Source of the DNA: Syntrophomonas sp. UBA4911 | GTDB lineage: Bacteria; Bacillota; Syntrophomonadia; Syntrophomonadales; Syntrophomonadaceae | Assembly: GCA_002398105.1 (NCBI GenBank) | Contig: DHCD01000066.1 | Coordinates: 2,304-37,277, forward strand | Direction: 5' to 3' | Length of the DNA: 34,974 bases | Translations under genes and position numbers: made by a program | Notes under the pieces: model-generated | Database searches by the model: none | Seen by the model: the letters and a program-made list of their open reading frames with translations, nothing else | What the model was told of the DNA's origin: nothing | Shown: positions 15,969 to 22,727 of the stretch, one piece after another | Layout of the letters: each line of letters starts with the position of its first letter | How positions within the stretch are numbered: position 1 is the first letter of the stretch

Positions 15969-16727
15969 GTGCAGCCGGTTTTATTTACTATTGGGAAAAT
16001 AAATGTATTCTCCTGGGGCTTGATGCTGGCTATAGCTGTAATTGTAGCCATTATCGGCATCGGCCGCTTATTTGATCGGGAAGGCTATGAACGGGATATG
16101 GTTCTTGACCTGGTCATGCTGTGTGTCATATTTGGCATTATAGGAGCTCGTATAGCTTATGTTTTTACTTACGATTGGGCTGTCTTCCTGTCCGATCCCC
16201 TGATGCTTTTCAGACTGCAGGACGGGGGTTTCAGAGGAATGGCCTGGTATGGCGGGCTGGTTGGAGGGCTGATCCCTTTTATAGTCTATCTGCGTTATAA
16301 AAAGCTGTCCTTCTGGAAAGTAGCCGACATGTTTGCTCCTTATCTGGCTCTGGGTTATGCTCTGGTCCGGATCGGGTGTTTTTTGAATGGGTGCTGCTAC
16401 GGAAATATAACCGAATCAGCCTGCGGCGTAGTTTTTCCGGCGGTGGATGCCTATCACCGGCATCCTACCCAGCTCTATGGTTCAGCTCTGAATATTCTTC
16501 TGTTTATAGTGCTCATAAGATTTTACCCGCGGCGTAAATTTCCCGGTCAGGTATTTTTACTGTATGTAATCGGGTATTCGGTTTATCGTTTTATTGTTGA
16601 ATTTTTCCGCTCCAATGAAATTTTTATTGGCTGGCTGTCAATCGGCCAGGTTTATACTCTGGTCTTGCTGGGCCTGGCTCTATTAGCCTATGAATGGGTG
16701 AAATCACGTCACCGGGAAGGAGCTTAG
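15969..16727 (+). CDS. lgt: Prolipoprotein diacylglyceryl transferase
   Basis: Lgt moves diacylglycerol from phosphatidylglycerol to the lipobox Cys of prelipoproteins in the cytoplasmic membrane. Several membrane segments are evident (about residues 15-35, 45-65, 85-105, 115-135, 175-190, 220-240). The signature RIGCFLNGCCYG and GGFRGMAWYGGLVGG are present, with HPTQLYGS and YRFIVEFFRSNE after them. GTG at 15969, eight bases after AAGGAG (15955-15960), gives 252 residues; an in-frame GTG at 15960 overlaps the SD. The upstream gap holds the DnaA boxes. The next gene begins three bases after the stop. Confidence 0.95.
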   Translation: MQPVLFTIGKINVFSWGLMLAIAVIVAIIGIGRLFDREGYERDMVLDLVMLCVIFGIIGARIAYVFTYDWAVFLSDPLMLFRLQDGGFRGMAWYGGLVGGLIPFIVYLRYKKLSFWKVADMFAPYLALGYALVRIGCFLNGCCYGNITESACGVVFPAVDAYHRHPTQLYGSALNILLFIVLIRFYPRRKFPGQVFLLYVIGYSVYRFIVEFFRSNEIFIGWLSIGQVYTLVLLGLALLAYEWVKSRHREGA

Positions 16728-16730
16728 AAA

Positions 16731-17345
16731 ATGGTGGACAGGGCCGACCGGGATATCGGTAAGGAGGGTTCCGGACCGGCGGGACGAGACCAGCTGCGCC
16801 GCAAGATGGCGGCCCGGAGGAAAGCGATGTCCGGTCTGGAGGTAGATGCCCTCAGCCGGCGGATATGCCAGCGGCTGGAACAGCTGCAGCCGTTGGCCGG
16901 GGCCCAGGTGATAATGGGGTATAGCAGCATTAAAAATGAGGTCAACCTTATCCCCTGGTTAGAGCGGCTTAAGGAACAGGGCAGGACTATATTGCTTCCG
17001 CGGGTAGAGGGCAATTGCCTGGAGGCAATAGAGTTTAAAGATTGGGATGATGTGGGGTGCGGGTCTTTTGGCATCTGTGAACCCCGGGGAGAGCCTTTTG
17101 CAATCGACAGAATTGATGTGGTTTTAGTGCCTGGTCTGGTTTTTGACGCCAAGGGATATCGGTTGGGGTATGGGAAGGGCTACTATGATCGTTTCCTCCC
17201 CCGTCTCAGCAGGGATTGTTTCAACTGTGGAGTCTGTTATGAATATCAGATGGTGGACAATATCTTCCCTCATACCGGAGATGTGCCGCTGCACTGGATA
17301 GTTACCGACCGCTCTGAAATTGCAGTGGATATGAACTTTTTTTGA
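16731..17345 (+). CDS. 5-formyltetrahydrofolate cyclo-ligase
   Basis: This enzyme uses ATP to convert 5-formyl-THF to 5,10-methenyl-THF, returning an inactive folate to one-carbon metabolism. The hallmark YRLGYGKGYYDRFLPRL (about 143-159) is the substrate/nucleotide loop. DVVLVPGLVFDAKG precedes it, and the basic N-terminal LRRKMAARRKAM fits the ATP-phosphate region. It has 204 residues including a short acidic-basic N-terminal extension. ATG at 16731 follows GGAAGGAGC. It forms the end of the lgt transcript and is closed by a bidirectional terminator. Confidence 0.93.
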   Translation: MVDRADRDIGKEGSGPAGRDQLRRKMAARRKAMSGLEVDALSRRICQRLEQLQPLAGAQVIMGYSSIKNEVNLIPWLERLKEQGRTILLPRVEGNCLEAIEFKDWDDVGCGSFGICEPRGEPFAIDRIDVVLVPGLVFDAKGYRLGYGKGYYDRFLPRLSRDCFNCGVCYEYQMVDNIFPHTGDVPLHWIVTDRSEIAVDMNFF

Positions 17346-17358
17346 ATAAGAAAAATAA

Positions 17359-17416
17359 GGGGCGTTTTCCCGGATTCGACTCAGAAATAAGAACCCGTGG
17401 GAACGCCCCCTTTTAT
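17359..17416. terminator. Bidirectional terminator between converging genes
   Basis: GGGGCGTTTTCCC (17359-17371) and GGGAACGCCCC (17399-17409) form a GC-rich stem with one small bulge. TTTTATTTAT follows on the plus strand, and TTATTTTTC on the minus strand, so it can end both the cyclo-ligase and SPFH transcripts. Confidence 0.8.
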
Positions 17417-17429
17417 TTATGCCCTTTGC

Positions 17430-18389
17430 TTAGGAATTAACTTGCCCGTTTCCTTTCGGGTTATCCAGAGTAGCTTCCTTAAGGGCGGCGAATACTCCGC
17501 CCAGTCCGGCAAGGTCAGAGGGGATAATAAGCTTGGTCGCCTGCCCGTCGCTGATTACCTTCAGGGCTTCAAGGGATTTTAAGGCCAGGACTTTCTCGTC
17601 AGCGGAAGCTTCTTTCAGCATAACCAGACTGTCAGCCAGGGCCCTCTGCACCAGCAATACGGCCTGTGACTCGCCCTCGGCTTCCAGTATTTTAGCCTGC
17701 CGGCTTCCTTCGGCCTCGCGGATATTAGCCTCTTTAACCGCTTCGGCATTTAATATGGCAGCCTGTTTGCGGCCTTCGGCTTCCAGTATGGTAGCCGTTT
17801 TTTGTCCTTCGGCCTGCAATATGGCTTCTCTTTTTTCTCTTTCCGCCCGCATCTGCTTTTCCATCGCGGTCTGAATGTCCTTGGGAGGAAGAATATTTCT
17901 CAGTTCTACCCGATTTACCTTAATGCCCCATTTATCAGTAGCTTCGTCCAGTATAGTCCTGAGGCGGGTATTGACCAGATCTCTGGAGGTAAGAGTCTCA
18001 TCCAGTTCCAGATCGCCCACAATGTTTCTGAGGGTAGTTGCGGTAAGATTTTCGATGGCCATGATAGGATTAGCGATTTCATAGGTGTATTTAAAGGCAT
18101 CAGTGACCTGATAATAGACCACCGTGTCAATCATCATAGTAACATTATCCTTGGTTATGACCGGCTGAGGAGGAAAGTCCACCACCTGCTCGCGCAGATC
18201 CACCACGGCCCGGAAAGAATCAATAAAGGGAATGATCATATTAATTCCCTGCTCGGCCATCTTGTGAAACTTACCCAGCCTCTCAACAATTCCCACCGTA
18301 GATTGCCTGATAATTTTGATAGCGGAAAAGGCAATGAGGATAACAAAGATGACAATAATAAGGTCGACAAAAAGTCTCAGTACCGGCAT
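17430..18389 (-). CDS. SPFH/stomatin-like membrane protein (QmcA type)
   Basis: This is a band-7 family protein, a membrane scaffold thought to form cage-like oligomers in ordered lipid domains. One N-terminal membrane segment (about residues 5-24, LFVDLIIVIFVILIAFSAI) precedes the SPFH domain (about 25-180, with TVGIVERLGKFHKMAEQGIN). A long helical region rich in EAEG and AEG repeats (about 185-245) shows the coiled-coil pattern of the family, as in KQAAILNAEAVKEANIREAE. ATG at 18389 follows an AAAGGGG SD on the minus strand. The NfeD gene lies 36 bases upstream on the same strand, the usual pairing. Confidence 0.93.
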   Translation of the reverse strand: MPVLRLFVDLIIVIFVILIAFSAIKIIRQSTVGIVERLGKFHKMAEQGINMIIPFIDSFRAVVDLREQVVDFPPQPVITKDNVTMMIDTVVYYQVTDAFKYTYEIANPIMAIENLTATTLRNIVGDLELDETLTSRDLVNTRLRTILDEATDKWGIKVNRVELRNILPPKDIQTAMEKQMRAEREKREAILQAEGQKTATILEAEGRKQAAILNAEAVKEANIREAEGSRQAKILEAEGESQAVLLVQRALADSLVMLKEASADEKVLALKSLEALKVISDGQATKLIIPSDLAGLGGVFAALKEATLDNPKGNGQVNS

Positions 18390-18425
18390 ATATTAATTTC
18401 CCCTTTCGATTTTGATTTCAAAATT

Positions 18426-18854
18426 TTAATCAATCGACTTTACTACCTGGAGCTTAACCCCGTCTATTCCAGTAACTATGATCCTGTGGCCGGCTTCAAT
18501 CTTTTCACCGGATATGGCGGTCCAGATTTCACCATTTACTTTAACTTGCCCAAAGTGGAGAGGCTCAATACTGCTGGTAGCGATACCGTGCTGACCGACC
18601 AGCGCATTAACATTACTCAGGGTGTCATTAGTCTTAAAGAGCTTCATAACCAGGGGGCGGGTAAAAATGATAAACAATAGAGTCAAAAAAGCGAAGACCA
18701 GCAACTGAGTTTCAAGTGAGGGCAACCATCCTACACTCACCGCCCCGGCCACAATCAGAGCTGCCAGGGCCAGCCAGAGAAACCATAGTCCAACAGTGGC
18801 AATCTCAATGGCTCCGCACACTACAGCTGCCAGTATCCATTGTATAGCTGTCAC
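18426..18854 (-). CDS. NfeD-like membrane protein
   Basis: This is a short NfeD protein with an N-terminal membrane region of two or three helices (about residues 5-65, including WILAAVVCGAIEIATVGLWF) and a C-terminal OB-fold-like domain (about 85-142; VGQHGIATSSIEPLHFGQVK, then GHRIIVTGIDGVKLQVV). It lacks the ClpP-like protease part of long NfeD proteins. NfeD-SPFH pairs are widespread and thought to act together in membrane organisation. The start is GTG at 18854; the GGAGG lies 12 bases away, a little far, and no better start is present. It is divergent from the molybdopterin operon. Confidence 0.9.
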   Translation of the reverse strand: MTAIQWILAAVVCGAIEIATVGLWFLWLALAALIVAGAVSVGWLPSLETQLLVFAFLTLLFIIFTRPLVMKLFKTNDTLSNVNALVGQHGIATSSIEPLHFGQVKVNGEIWTAISGEKIEAGHRIIVTGIDGVKLQVVKSID

Positions 18855-19024
18855 TTTTTTAATAACCTCCTCGCCGGATGGTTTTTCATTATAATAGAAT
18901 ATTATTTACTAATTAAAATGATACCATAATTCTGCCTCTTTTCTACAGTATAAACGCTATAAAGATTTGCAATAAACGAAGATTTTGTAAAAAATTGTAG
19001 TAGCAATAAAAATAATGAATGTTG

Positions 19025-19030
19025 TATAAT
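19025..19030 (+). promoter_or_regulatory. Possible -10 element of the Moco operon
   Basis: TATAAT lies about 11 bases before the first base of the riboswitch aptamer, where a transcript start should be. The -35 region (AGCAAT at 19002-19007) is poor, so the promoter may depend on an activator. Confidence 0.45.
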
Positions 19031-19040
19031 TAAACAACAT

Positions 19041-19190
19041 GGAGACTCCGATTCAGTTGGCCTAAGATCTTGCGATTATGGCGGCTGAACGAGAGGGTAT
19101 GCCGGGAAACCTGTATGCCTCCTGTTGGGAAAGGAGTATACCAGATATATTTGAGGCTGTATACTCCCTTATTTAAGGGAGCTATTTTTT
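19041..19190 (+). ncRNA. Moco RNA-motif riboswitch with transcription terminator platform
   Basis: The leader of the molybdopterin operon contains the conserved words of the Moco RNA motif: ACTCCG (19045-19050), GCCGGGAAACC (19101-19111) and ATGCCTCC (19115-19122), followed by a CTCCT/AGGAG hairpin. TTCAG and CTGAA enclose another arm. Expression platform: the aptamer's GGTAT (19096-19100) can pair with ATACC (19138-19142). The same 3' strand, GGAGTATAC (19133-19141), is also perfectly complementary to GTATACTCC (19159-19167). That pairing would break the terminator CTCCCTT (19164-19170) / AAGGGAG (19175-19181), which is followed by CTATTTTTT. Ligand binding should therefore favour termination. 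The middle arm suggests the molybdenum rather than the tungsten variant, but I am not certain of this. Confidence 0.88.
19164..19190 (+). terminator. Riboswitch-controlled terminator
   Basis: A seven-base-pair CTCCCTT/AAGGGAG stem with loop ATTT is followed by CTATTTTTT. It lies before the first gene of the operon and is part of the riboswitch platform described at 19041-19190. Confidence 0.85.
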
Positions 19191-19203
19191 AGGGGAGGTT
19201 TTT

Positions 19204-19386
19204 TTGATTATGGCGGAACCTAAAGAATTGATTGTGAAGTTGCAGGAGATGTTTCCCAATGGCAGAATGAGCTGCTCCGAAGCCCGCGAATTAGCAGAAA
19301 AAATGGGTATTGCCTTAGAAGATATGGGGAAATTGTGTGATCAGGCGGGAATTAAGATTTTTGCCTGTGAACTGGGTTGCTTCTGA
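19204..19386 (+). CDS. Small Cys-containing protein of the Moco operon
   Basis: I cannot name this 60-residue protein (58 if it starts at ATG 19210). AGGGGAGG (19191-19198) precedes TTG 19204 by five bases and ATG 19210 by eleven, so the start is undecided. MSCSEARELAEKMGIALEDMG looks like a helix-turn-helix-type fold. It ends in LCDQAGIKIFACELGCF, with cysteines at 22, 43, 53 and 57 (from ATG 19210). The terminal CxxxC followed by Phe at the very end is striking. As first gene after the riboswitch it should be made only when cofactor is short. It might be a regulator, a metal or sulfur handling protein, or a partner of MoaA. These are guesses from context only. Confidence 0.75.
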   Translation: MIMAEPKELIVKLQEMFPNGRMSCSEARELAEKMGIALEDMGKLCDQAGIKIFACELGCF

Positions 19387-19426
19387 GGAGCAGATGCTTA
19401 ATGACAGTCCCGGGGAGAGTGAGAAT

Positions 19427-20407
19427 ATGCTGGACAATTACCAACGGAATATCAATTATTTGCGGGTATCGGTAACCGACCGCTGCAATTTGCGCTGTCG
19501 TTATTGCATGCCCGAAGAAGGTGTGGGCGACCTGGGACATTATAGGATTTTAAGTCTGGAGGACTTGGCCCGTTTAATTAAAATATCAACCGCAGTGGGG
19601 ATACGCAAGGTCAGATTTACCGGCGGAGAGCCTCTGGTGCGCAAGAATATCGGACAACTTGTGCGTTATACCTCTCAAGTGGCAGGAATTAATGATATCG
19701 CCATTACTACCAATGGTATTCTTTATCCTGACATGGCCCAGGAACTGAAAGAGGCCGGTTTAAAAAGGGTCAACATCAGCCTGGATACGATGTCAGAAGT
19801 GAAATATCGCTTCATAACCCGACGGGGTGATTTAAAAGATGCCTGGAGAGCCATATTTAAAGCTCTGGAGCTGGAGATGCATCCGGTAAAAATAAATACC
19901 GTAATAATCAGGGATTTTAATGATAATGAAATTATGGATTTTGTCCGTCTGGCTTATGATTACCCCCTGCATCTCAGATTTATAGAATTTATGCCCATTG
20001 GAGACCTGCATTACTGGAAAAAAGAACGGATGATAAGCATTGATGAAGTTAAAAGCCAGATCGAAAGGGAATATGAATTAAAGCCGGACAAGACTATAAA
20101 AGGCAATGGCCCGGCCAAATCTTACCGCATAACCGGAGGACAGGGCTCAATCGGATTTATTGCTCCGATGAGCAACCATTTTTGCAGCGAGTGCAATCGT
20201 ATCCGCATGACGGCTGACGGCAAGCTCAGGGGTTGCCTCTATGATAAAAGGGAGATAGACCTTAAAACCGCCATGCAGGCCGGAGCCAGTGACCAGGAAC
20301 TGGAGAAACTGTTCCGGGAGGCAATTGCCATGAAGCCGGCGCGTCACTTTATGAATGGGGGCTGGGGAAACAAAAACCAGCGCAAGATGTTTCAAATAGG
20401 AGGCTAA
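19427..20407 (+). CDS. moaA: GTP 3',8-cyclase MoaA
   Basis: MoaA is the radical-SAM enzyme that begins molybdopterin synthesis by converting GTP to 3',8-cyclo-GTP. The SAM cluster ligands are Cys20, Cys24 and Cys27 (DRCNLRCRYC). The C-terminal GTP-side cluster is in FCSECNRIRMTADGKLRGC. The protein ends in Gly-Gly, the tail needed for activity in known MoaA. FTGGEPLVR is the radical-SAM glycine motif. ATG at 19427, seven bases after GGGGAGAG, gives 326 residues; ATG 19394 is possible but sits only three bases after GAGGAG. The preceding small gene ends 40 bases upstream. Confidence 0.97.
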   Translation: MLDNYQRNINYLRVSVTDRCNLRCRYCMPEEGVGDLGHYRILSLEDLARLIKISTAVGIRKVRFTGGEPLVRKNIGQLVRYTSQVAGINDIAITTNGILYPDMAQELKEAGLKRVNISLDTMSEVKYRFITRRGDLKDAWRAIFKALELEMHPVKINTVIIRDFNDNEIMDFVRLAYDYPLHLRFIEFMPIGDLHYWKKERMISIDEVKSQIEREYELKPDKTIKGNGPAKSYRITGGQGSIGFIAPMSNHFCSECNRIRMTADGKLRGCLYDKREIDLKTAMQAGASDQELEKLFREAIAMKPARHFMNGGWGNKNQRKMFQIGG

Positions 20408-20409
20408 GA

Positions 20410-20883
20410 ATGGATTTAACCCATATCAACGAACAGGGAAGGGCGAGAATGGTTGATGTCGGCGGCAAAGATGACAGTGAAAGGGTGGCCGTAGCCCGGG
20501 CTGTTATCTCTATGCAGCCTGAAACTCTGGCTTTGATAAAGAGCGGGGGAATTAAGAAAGGCGACGTCTTAGGAGTGGCCCAGGTTGCAGGTATCATGGG
20601 AGCCAAACAGACCTCCAGTTTAGTACCCATGTGTCACCCTTTGATGTTGAATGCAGTTGATATACAGTTTGAGCTGGATGATGATACTTCCTCCGTCATA
20701 ATAACTTCTGTAGTCAAAACTACCGGCAAAACCGGGGTGGAAATGGAGGCCATAACCGCTGCCGCAATTGCTGCGATAACCATATACGATATGGCCAAGG
20801 CGGTGGATCGCTGGATGGAGATCAAAGAGATTAAACTCCTGGAAAAATGGGGCGGCAAGAGCGGTCATGTAAAAAGAGGGTAA
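20410..20883 (+). CDS. moaC: Cyclic pyranopterin monophosphate synthase MoaC
   Basis: MoaC rearranges the MoaA product to cyclic pyranopterin monophosphate, the second step of molybdopterin synthesis. The signatures MVDVGGKDDSERVAVARA (about 13-30), MCHPL (about 75-79) and KTGVEMEAITAAAIAAITIY (about 110-129) are clear. The usual VDVSxK reads VDVGGK here, a mild change. It has 157 residues, and its ATG is two bases after the moaA stop with AGGAGG just inside moaA, so the two are tightly coupled. Confidence 0.96.
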   Translation: MDLTHINEQGRARMVDVGGKDDSERVAVARAVISMQPETLALIKSGGIKKGDVLGVAQVAGIMGAKQTSSLVPMCHPLMLNAVDIQFELDDDTSSVIITSVVKTTGKTGVEMEAITAAAIAAITIYDMAKAVDRWMEIKEIKLLEKWGGKSGHVKRG

Positions 20884-20903
20884 TCGTAAAGGAGAATATG
20901 AGG

Positions 20904-21338
20904 ATGAAAGGAACCTTGTACTCAATCTGCATAGCTCCGGAAAGGGGACAGCTTAAAAAAGAAGTAAAGGCTGCCCGGCTGATAAGGGATTATGGTATAG
21001 AAAACGATGGGCATGCAGGTCCCTGGGGCCGCCAGGTGACTTGTCTCAATCGGGCCAGTGTGGAGAAAGTCAATAAGGAAAAGAATATGAATGTAGGCCC
21101 GGGCGAATTTGCCGAGAACCTGCTTATAGACGGCATTGACCTGGCTGCGGTAGGGATAGGCGGGCGTTTGCAAATAGGTTCGGATGCGATTCTGGAAGTA
21201 TCCCAGATCGGCAAGGAGGATCATCCCAGCGTGGTCACCCGGACTCTGGGCGTCACCCTGTTGCCCTATGAAGGCCTTTTCTGTCGCGTAATTGCGGGTG
21301 GAGAAATAAAAAAAGGCGACCAGGTAGAGGTGATATAA
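20904..21338 (+). CDS. MOSC-domain protein lacking the usual cysteine
   Basis: MOSC domains bind or transfer sulfur for the molybdenum cofactor, and small ones like this one commonly lie between moaC and mogA. The fold is recognisable from DYGIENDGHAGPWGRQV (about 29-45), GPGEFAENLLIDGIDL (about 65-80) and ILEVSQIGKEDH (about 96-107). In relatives the last block reads GKECH or GKPC with a conserved Cys proposed to carry sulfur; here it is Asp106 (codon GAT). Cys47 and Cys127 are elsewhere. ATG at 20904, nine bases after AAAGGAG, gives 144 residues; ATG 20898 is too close to the SD. The stop overlaps the mogA start. Confidence 0.88.
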   Translation: MKGTLYSICIAPERGQLKKEVKAARLIRDYGIENDGHAGPWGRQVTCLNRASVEKVNKEKNMNVGPGEFAENLLIDGIDLAAVGIGGRLQIGSDAILEVSQIGKEDHPSVVTRTLGVTLLPYEGLFCRVIAGGEIKKGDQVEVI

Positions 21339-21826
21339 TGTTTCGTACAGGAATATTGGTTATGAGTGATAAAGGTTCCCGGGGGGAACGGGAAGATCTG
21401 AGCGGGAAAAAGATAGCCGAGATGCTGGGACCGGAATACAGCATAGATTATTACGAAATCATACCGGATGAAAAAGAGCTCATAGCAGACAAATTATGTC
21501 ATGCCTGTGACAGCATGGCTCTGGATCTCATACTTACCTCGGGCGGAACCGGTTTTTCCAGCCGGGATGTAACGCCGGATGCTACTCTGACAGTGATTGA
21601 AAAGATAGTGCCCGGTATCCCGGAAGCTATGCGCTATTATGGTTTGCAGAAGACTGCCAAGGCCATGTTGTCGCGAGGAGTAGCCGGAATAAGAGGCAAG
21701 ACCCTGATAATAAACATGCCGGGGAGTGTCAAAGGGGTGCGTGAATCCCTGGAAGCCATCCTGCCCGCTTTGGCGCATGGGCTGGAGACCATGATCGGCA
21801 GCACCGGCGAATGCGGCCGGGAGTAA
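21338..21826 (+). CDS. mogA: Molybdopterin adenylyltransferase (MogA/MoaB family)
   Basis: This enzyme adenylates molybdopterin so that molybdate (or tungstate) can be inserted. ILVMSDKGSRGEREDLSG opens the fold, LTSGGTGFSSRDVTPDAT (about 67-84) is the molybdopterin-binding motif, and NMPGSVKGVRESLEAILPAL (about 127-146) is the second signature. It has 162 residues. Its ATG shares one base with the MOSC stop (TAATG). It is the last gene of the riboswitch operon; a weak CCGG/CCGG hairpin followed by GTTTTGTTTTG (about 21850-21877) may end the transcript. moeA, moaD and moaE must be elsewhere. Confidence 0.94.
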   Translation: MFRTGILVMSDKGSRGEREDLSGKKIAEMLGPEYSIDYYEIIPDEKELIADKLCHACDSMALDLILTSGGTGFSSRDVTPDATLTVIEKIVPGIPEAMRYYGLQKTAKAMLSRGVAGIRGKTLIINMPGSVKGVRESLEAILPALAHGLETMIGSTGECGRE

Positions 21827-22318
21827 TAAGAGAATAAATTCAGCCACCCGGAATGTCACCCCGGCGTTTTGTTTTGTGCAGTTATGCCAATTTTCAGCCC
21901 CGGCTGCAGCATATGCGATAATTACTGCAAATTTACTTCATACTTTTATTTTGCCTCTATCAATATGCAAATAGACTTGGGACCACCGTTTCATTAGTAA
22001 AAACAGACGCGGAACCCGTGGAATCTTTGGGAAATACGCGGAGCTTATTAAGGTTCTCTTCCGCGTTCTTCCCTCTAAATTCCCGGAATTCCGCGTCAAA
22101 AAATATAGCCGAACCGTTTTTTTCATTCTTGGTTGCGGCCCTCCCGGCCATGGCCTGTTAATATGCAAATCCGGGTTTATGTGCTTCCAACATTTGCACC
22201 GGGTTAGTACCTATCTCGGAAAATAATAAAAAAACTTGATTTTAAGAGGTATAAAAAGAAAATGACCGTAGCATAATATAAATCGATAATATCAGGCAGA
22301 TTTAAGGAGAAATCTAAT
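21827..22318. other. Non-coding gap with an element-like block
   Basis: No credible gene is present between mogA and the groES promoter. A small minus-strand frame (22168-21938) has no homology I know of and runs through a hairpin. The identical 11-mer AATATGCAAAT occurs at 21962-21972 and 22160-22170, enclosing 187 bases that contain the long hairpin described separately and a GGCCATGGCC palindrome near 22147. No transposase or clear terminal inverted repeat is seen. It may be the remnant of a small non-autonomous element or simply a structured spacer. Confidence 0.4.
22006..22097. repeat. Long imperfect inverted repeat
   Basis: The segment 22006-22042, starting GACGCGGAA and ending ACGCGGA, resembles the reverse complement of 22059-22097, which starts GACGCGGAATTCC and ends AACGCGGAA. 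The arms are about 38 bases with several mismatches and a 16-base loop. It is also a set of three to four ACGCGGA-like words. Function unknown. Confidence 0.6.
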
Positions 22319-22347
22319 TTGAATACTTACATAGTCTGACCTATATT
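22319..22347 (+). promoter_or_regulatory. groESL promoter
   Basis: TTGAAT (22319-22324) and TATATT (22342-22347) are 17 bases apart. They end ten bases before the CIRCE operator, which would cover the transcript start. Confidence 0.8.
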
Positions 22348-22356
22348 ATAGTTATG

Positions 22357-22383
22357 TTAGCACTCACGCTTATTGAGTGCTAA
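22357..22383. promoter_or_regulatory. CIRCE operator (HrcA binding site)
   Basis: A perfect TTAGCACTC - 9 bases - GAGTGCTAA lies between the promoter and groES. This is the standard HrcA operator, so groESL should be repressed at normal temperature and released on heat shock. hrcA itself is not in the window. Confidence 0.98.
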
Positions 22384-22414
22384 CAACACCATCAAATTGA
22401 AGGGGGTATAACCT

Positions 22415-22705
22415 TTGAAGATCCAACCATTAGCAGACAAGCTGGTTATTAAAGTTATGGAAGTTACTGAAGAAAAAACCAAAAGCGGGCTGTATGTTCC
22501 CGACACAGCCAAAGAAAAACCCCAGGAAGGCGAAGTCCTGGCAGTAGGCCCCGGCGCCATGAATGATAAGGGAGAAAGGCTGCCTATGACTTTAGCTGTC
22601 GGCGATCGGATTATTTTCTCCAAGTATGCTGGAACTGAAATCAAGCTTGATGGAGAAGAATATTTAATTATGTCCGAACGTGACATACTGGCCAAATTAA
22701 ACTAA
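22415..22705 (+). CDS. groES: Co-chaperonin GroES
   Basis: GroES is the 10 kDa heptameric lid of the GroEL folding chamber. The start LQPLADKLVIKVMEVTEEK-type region, mobile loop TKSGLYVPDTAKEKPQEG (about 22-39) and GDRIIFSKYAGTEIKLDGEE (about 65-84) are all present. It has 96 residues. It starts at TTG 22415, eight bases after AGGGGGT. groEL follows after 22 bases, both under CIRCE control. Confidence 0.97.
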   Translation: MKIQPLADKLVIKVMEVTEEKTKSGLYVPDTAKEKPQEGEVLAVGPGAMNDKGERLPMTLAVGDRIIFSKYAGTEIKLDGEEYLIMSERDILAKLN

Positions 22706-22727
22706 ACGGAAGAAGGAGGACATACAG

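Noticed and set aside
17802..18680. Plus-strand frame of 292 codons
   Set aside because: It is antisense to the SPFH and NfeD genes, both with clear families and a shared operon.
22147..22156. GGCCATGGCC palindrome as an operator
   Set aside because: Short, GC-rich and without a matching site elsewhere in the window.
21938..22168. Minus-strand frame of 76 codons before groES
   Set aside because: It crosses the long hairpin and direct repeats, has no convincing SD and no recognisable product.
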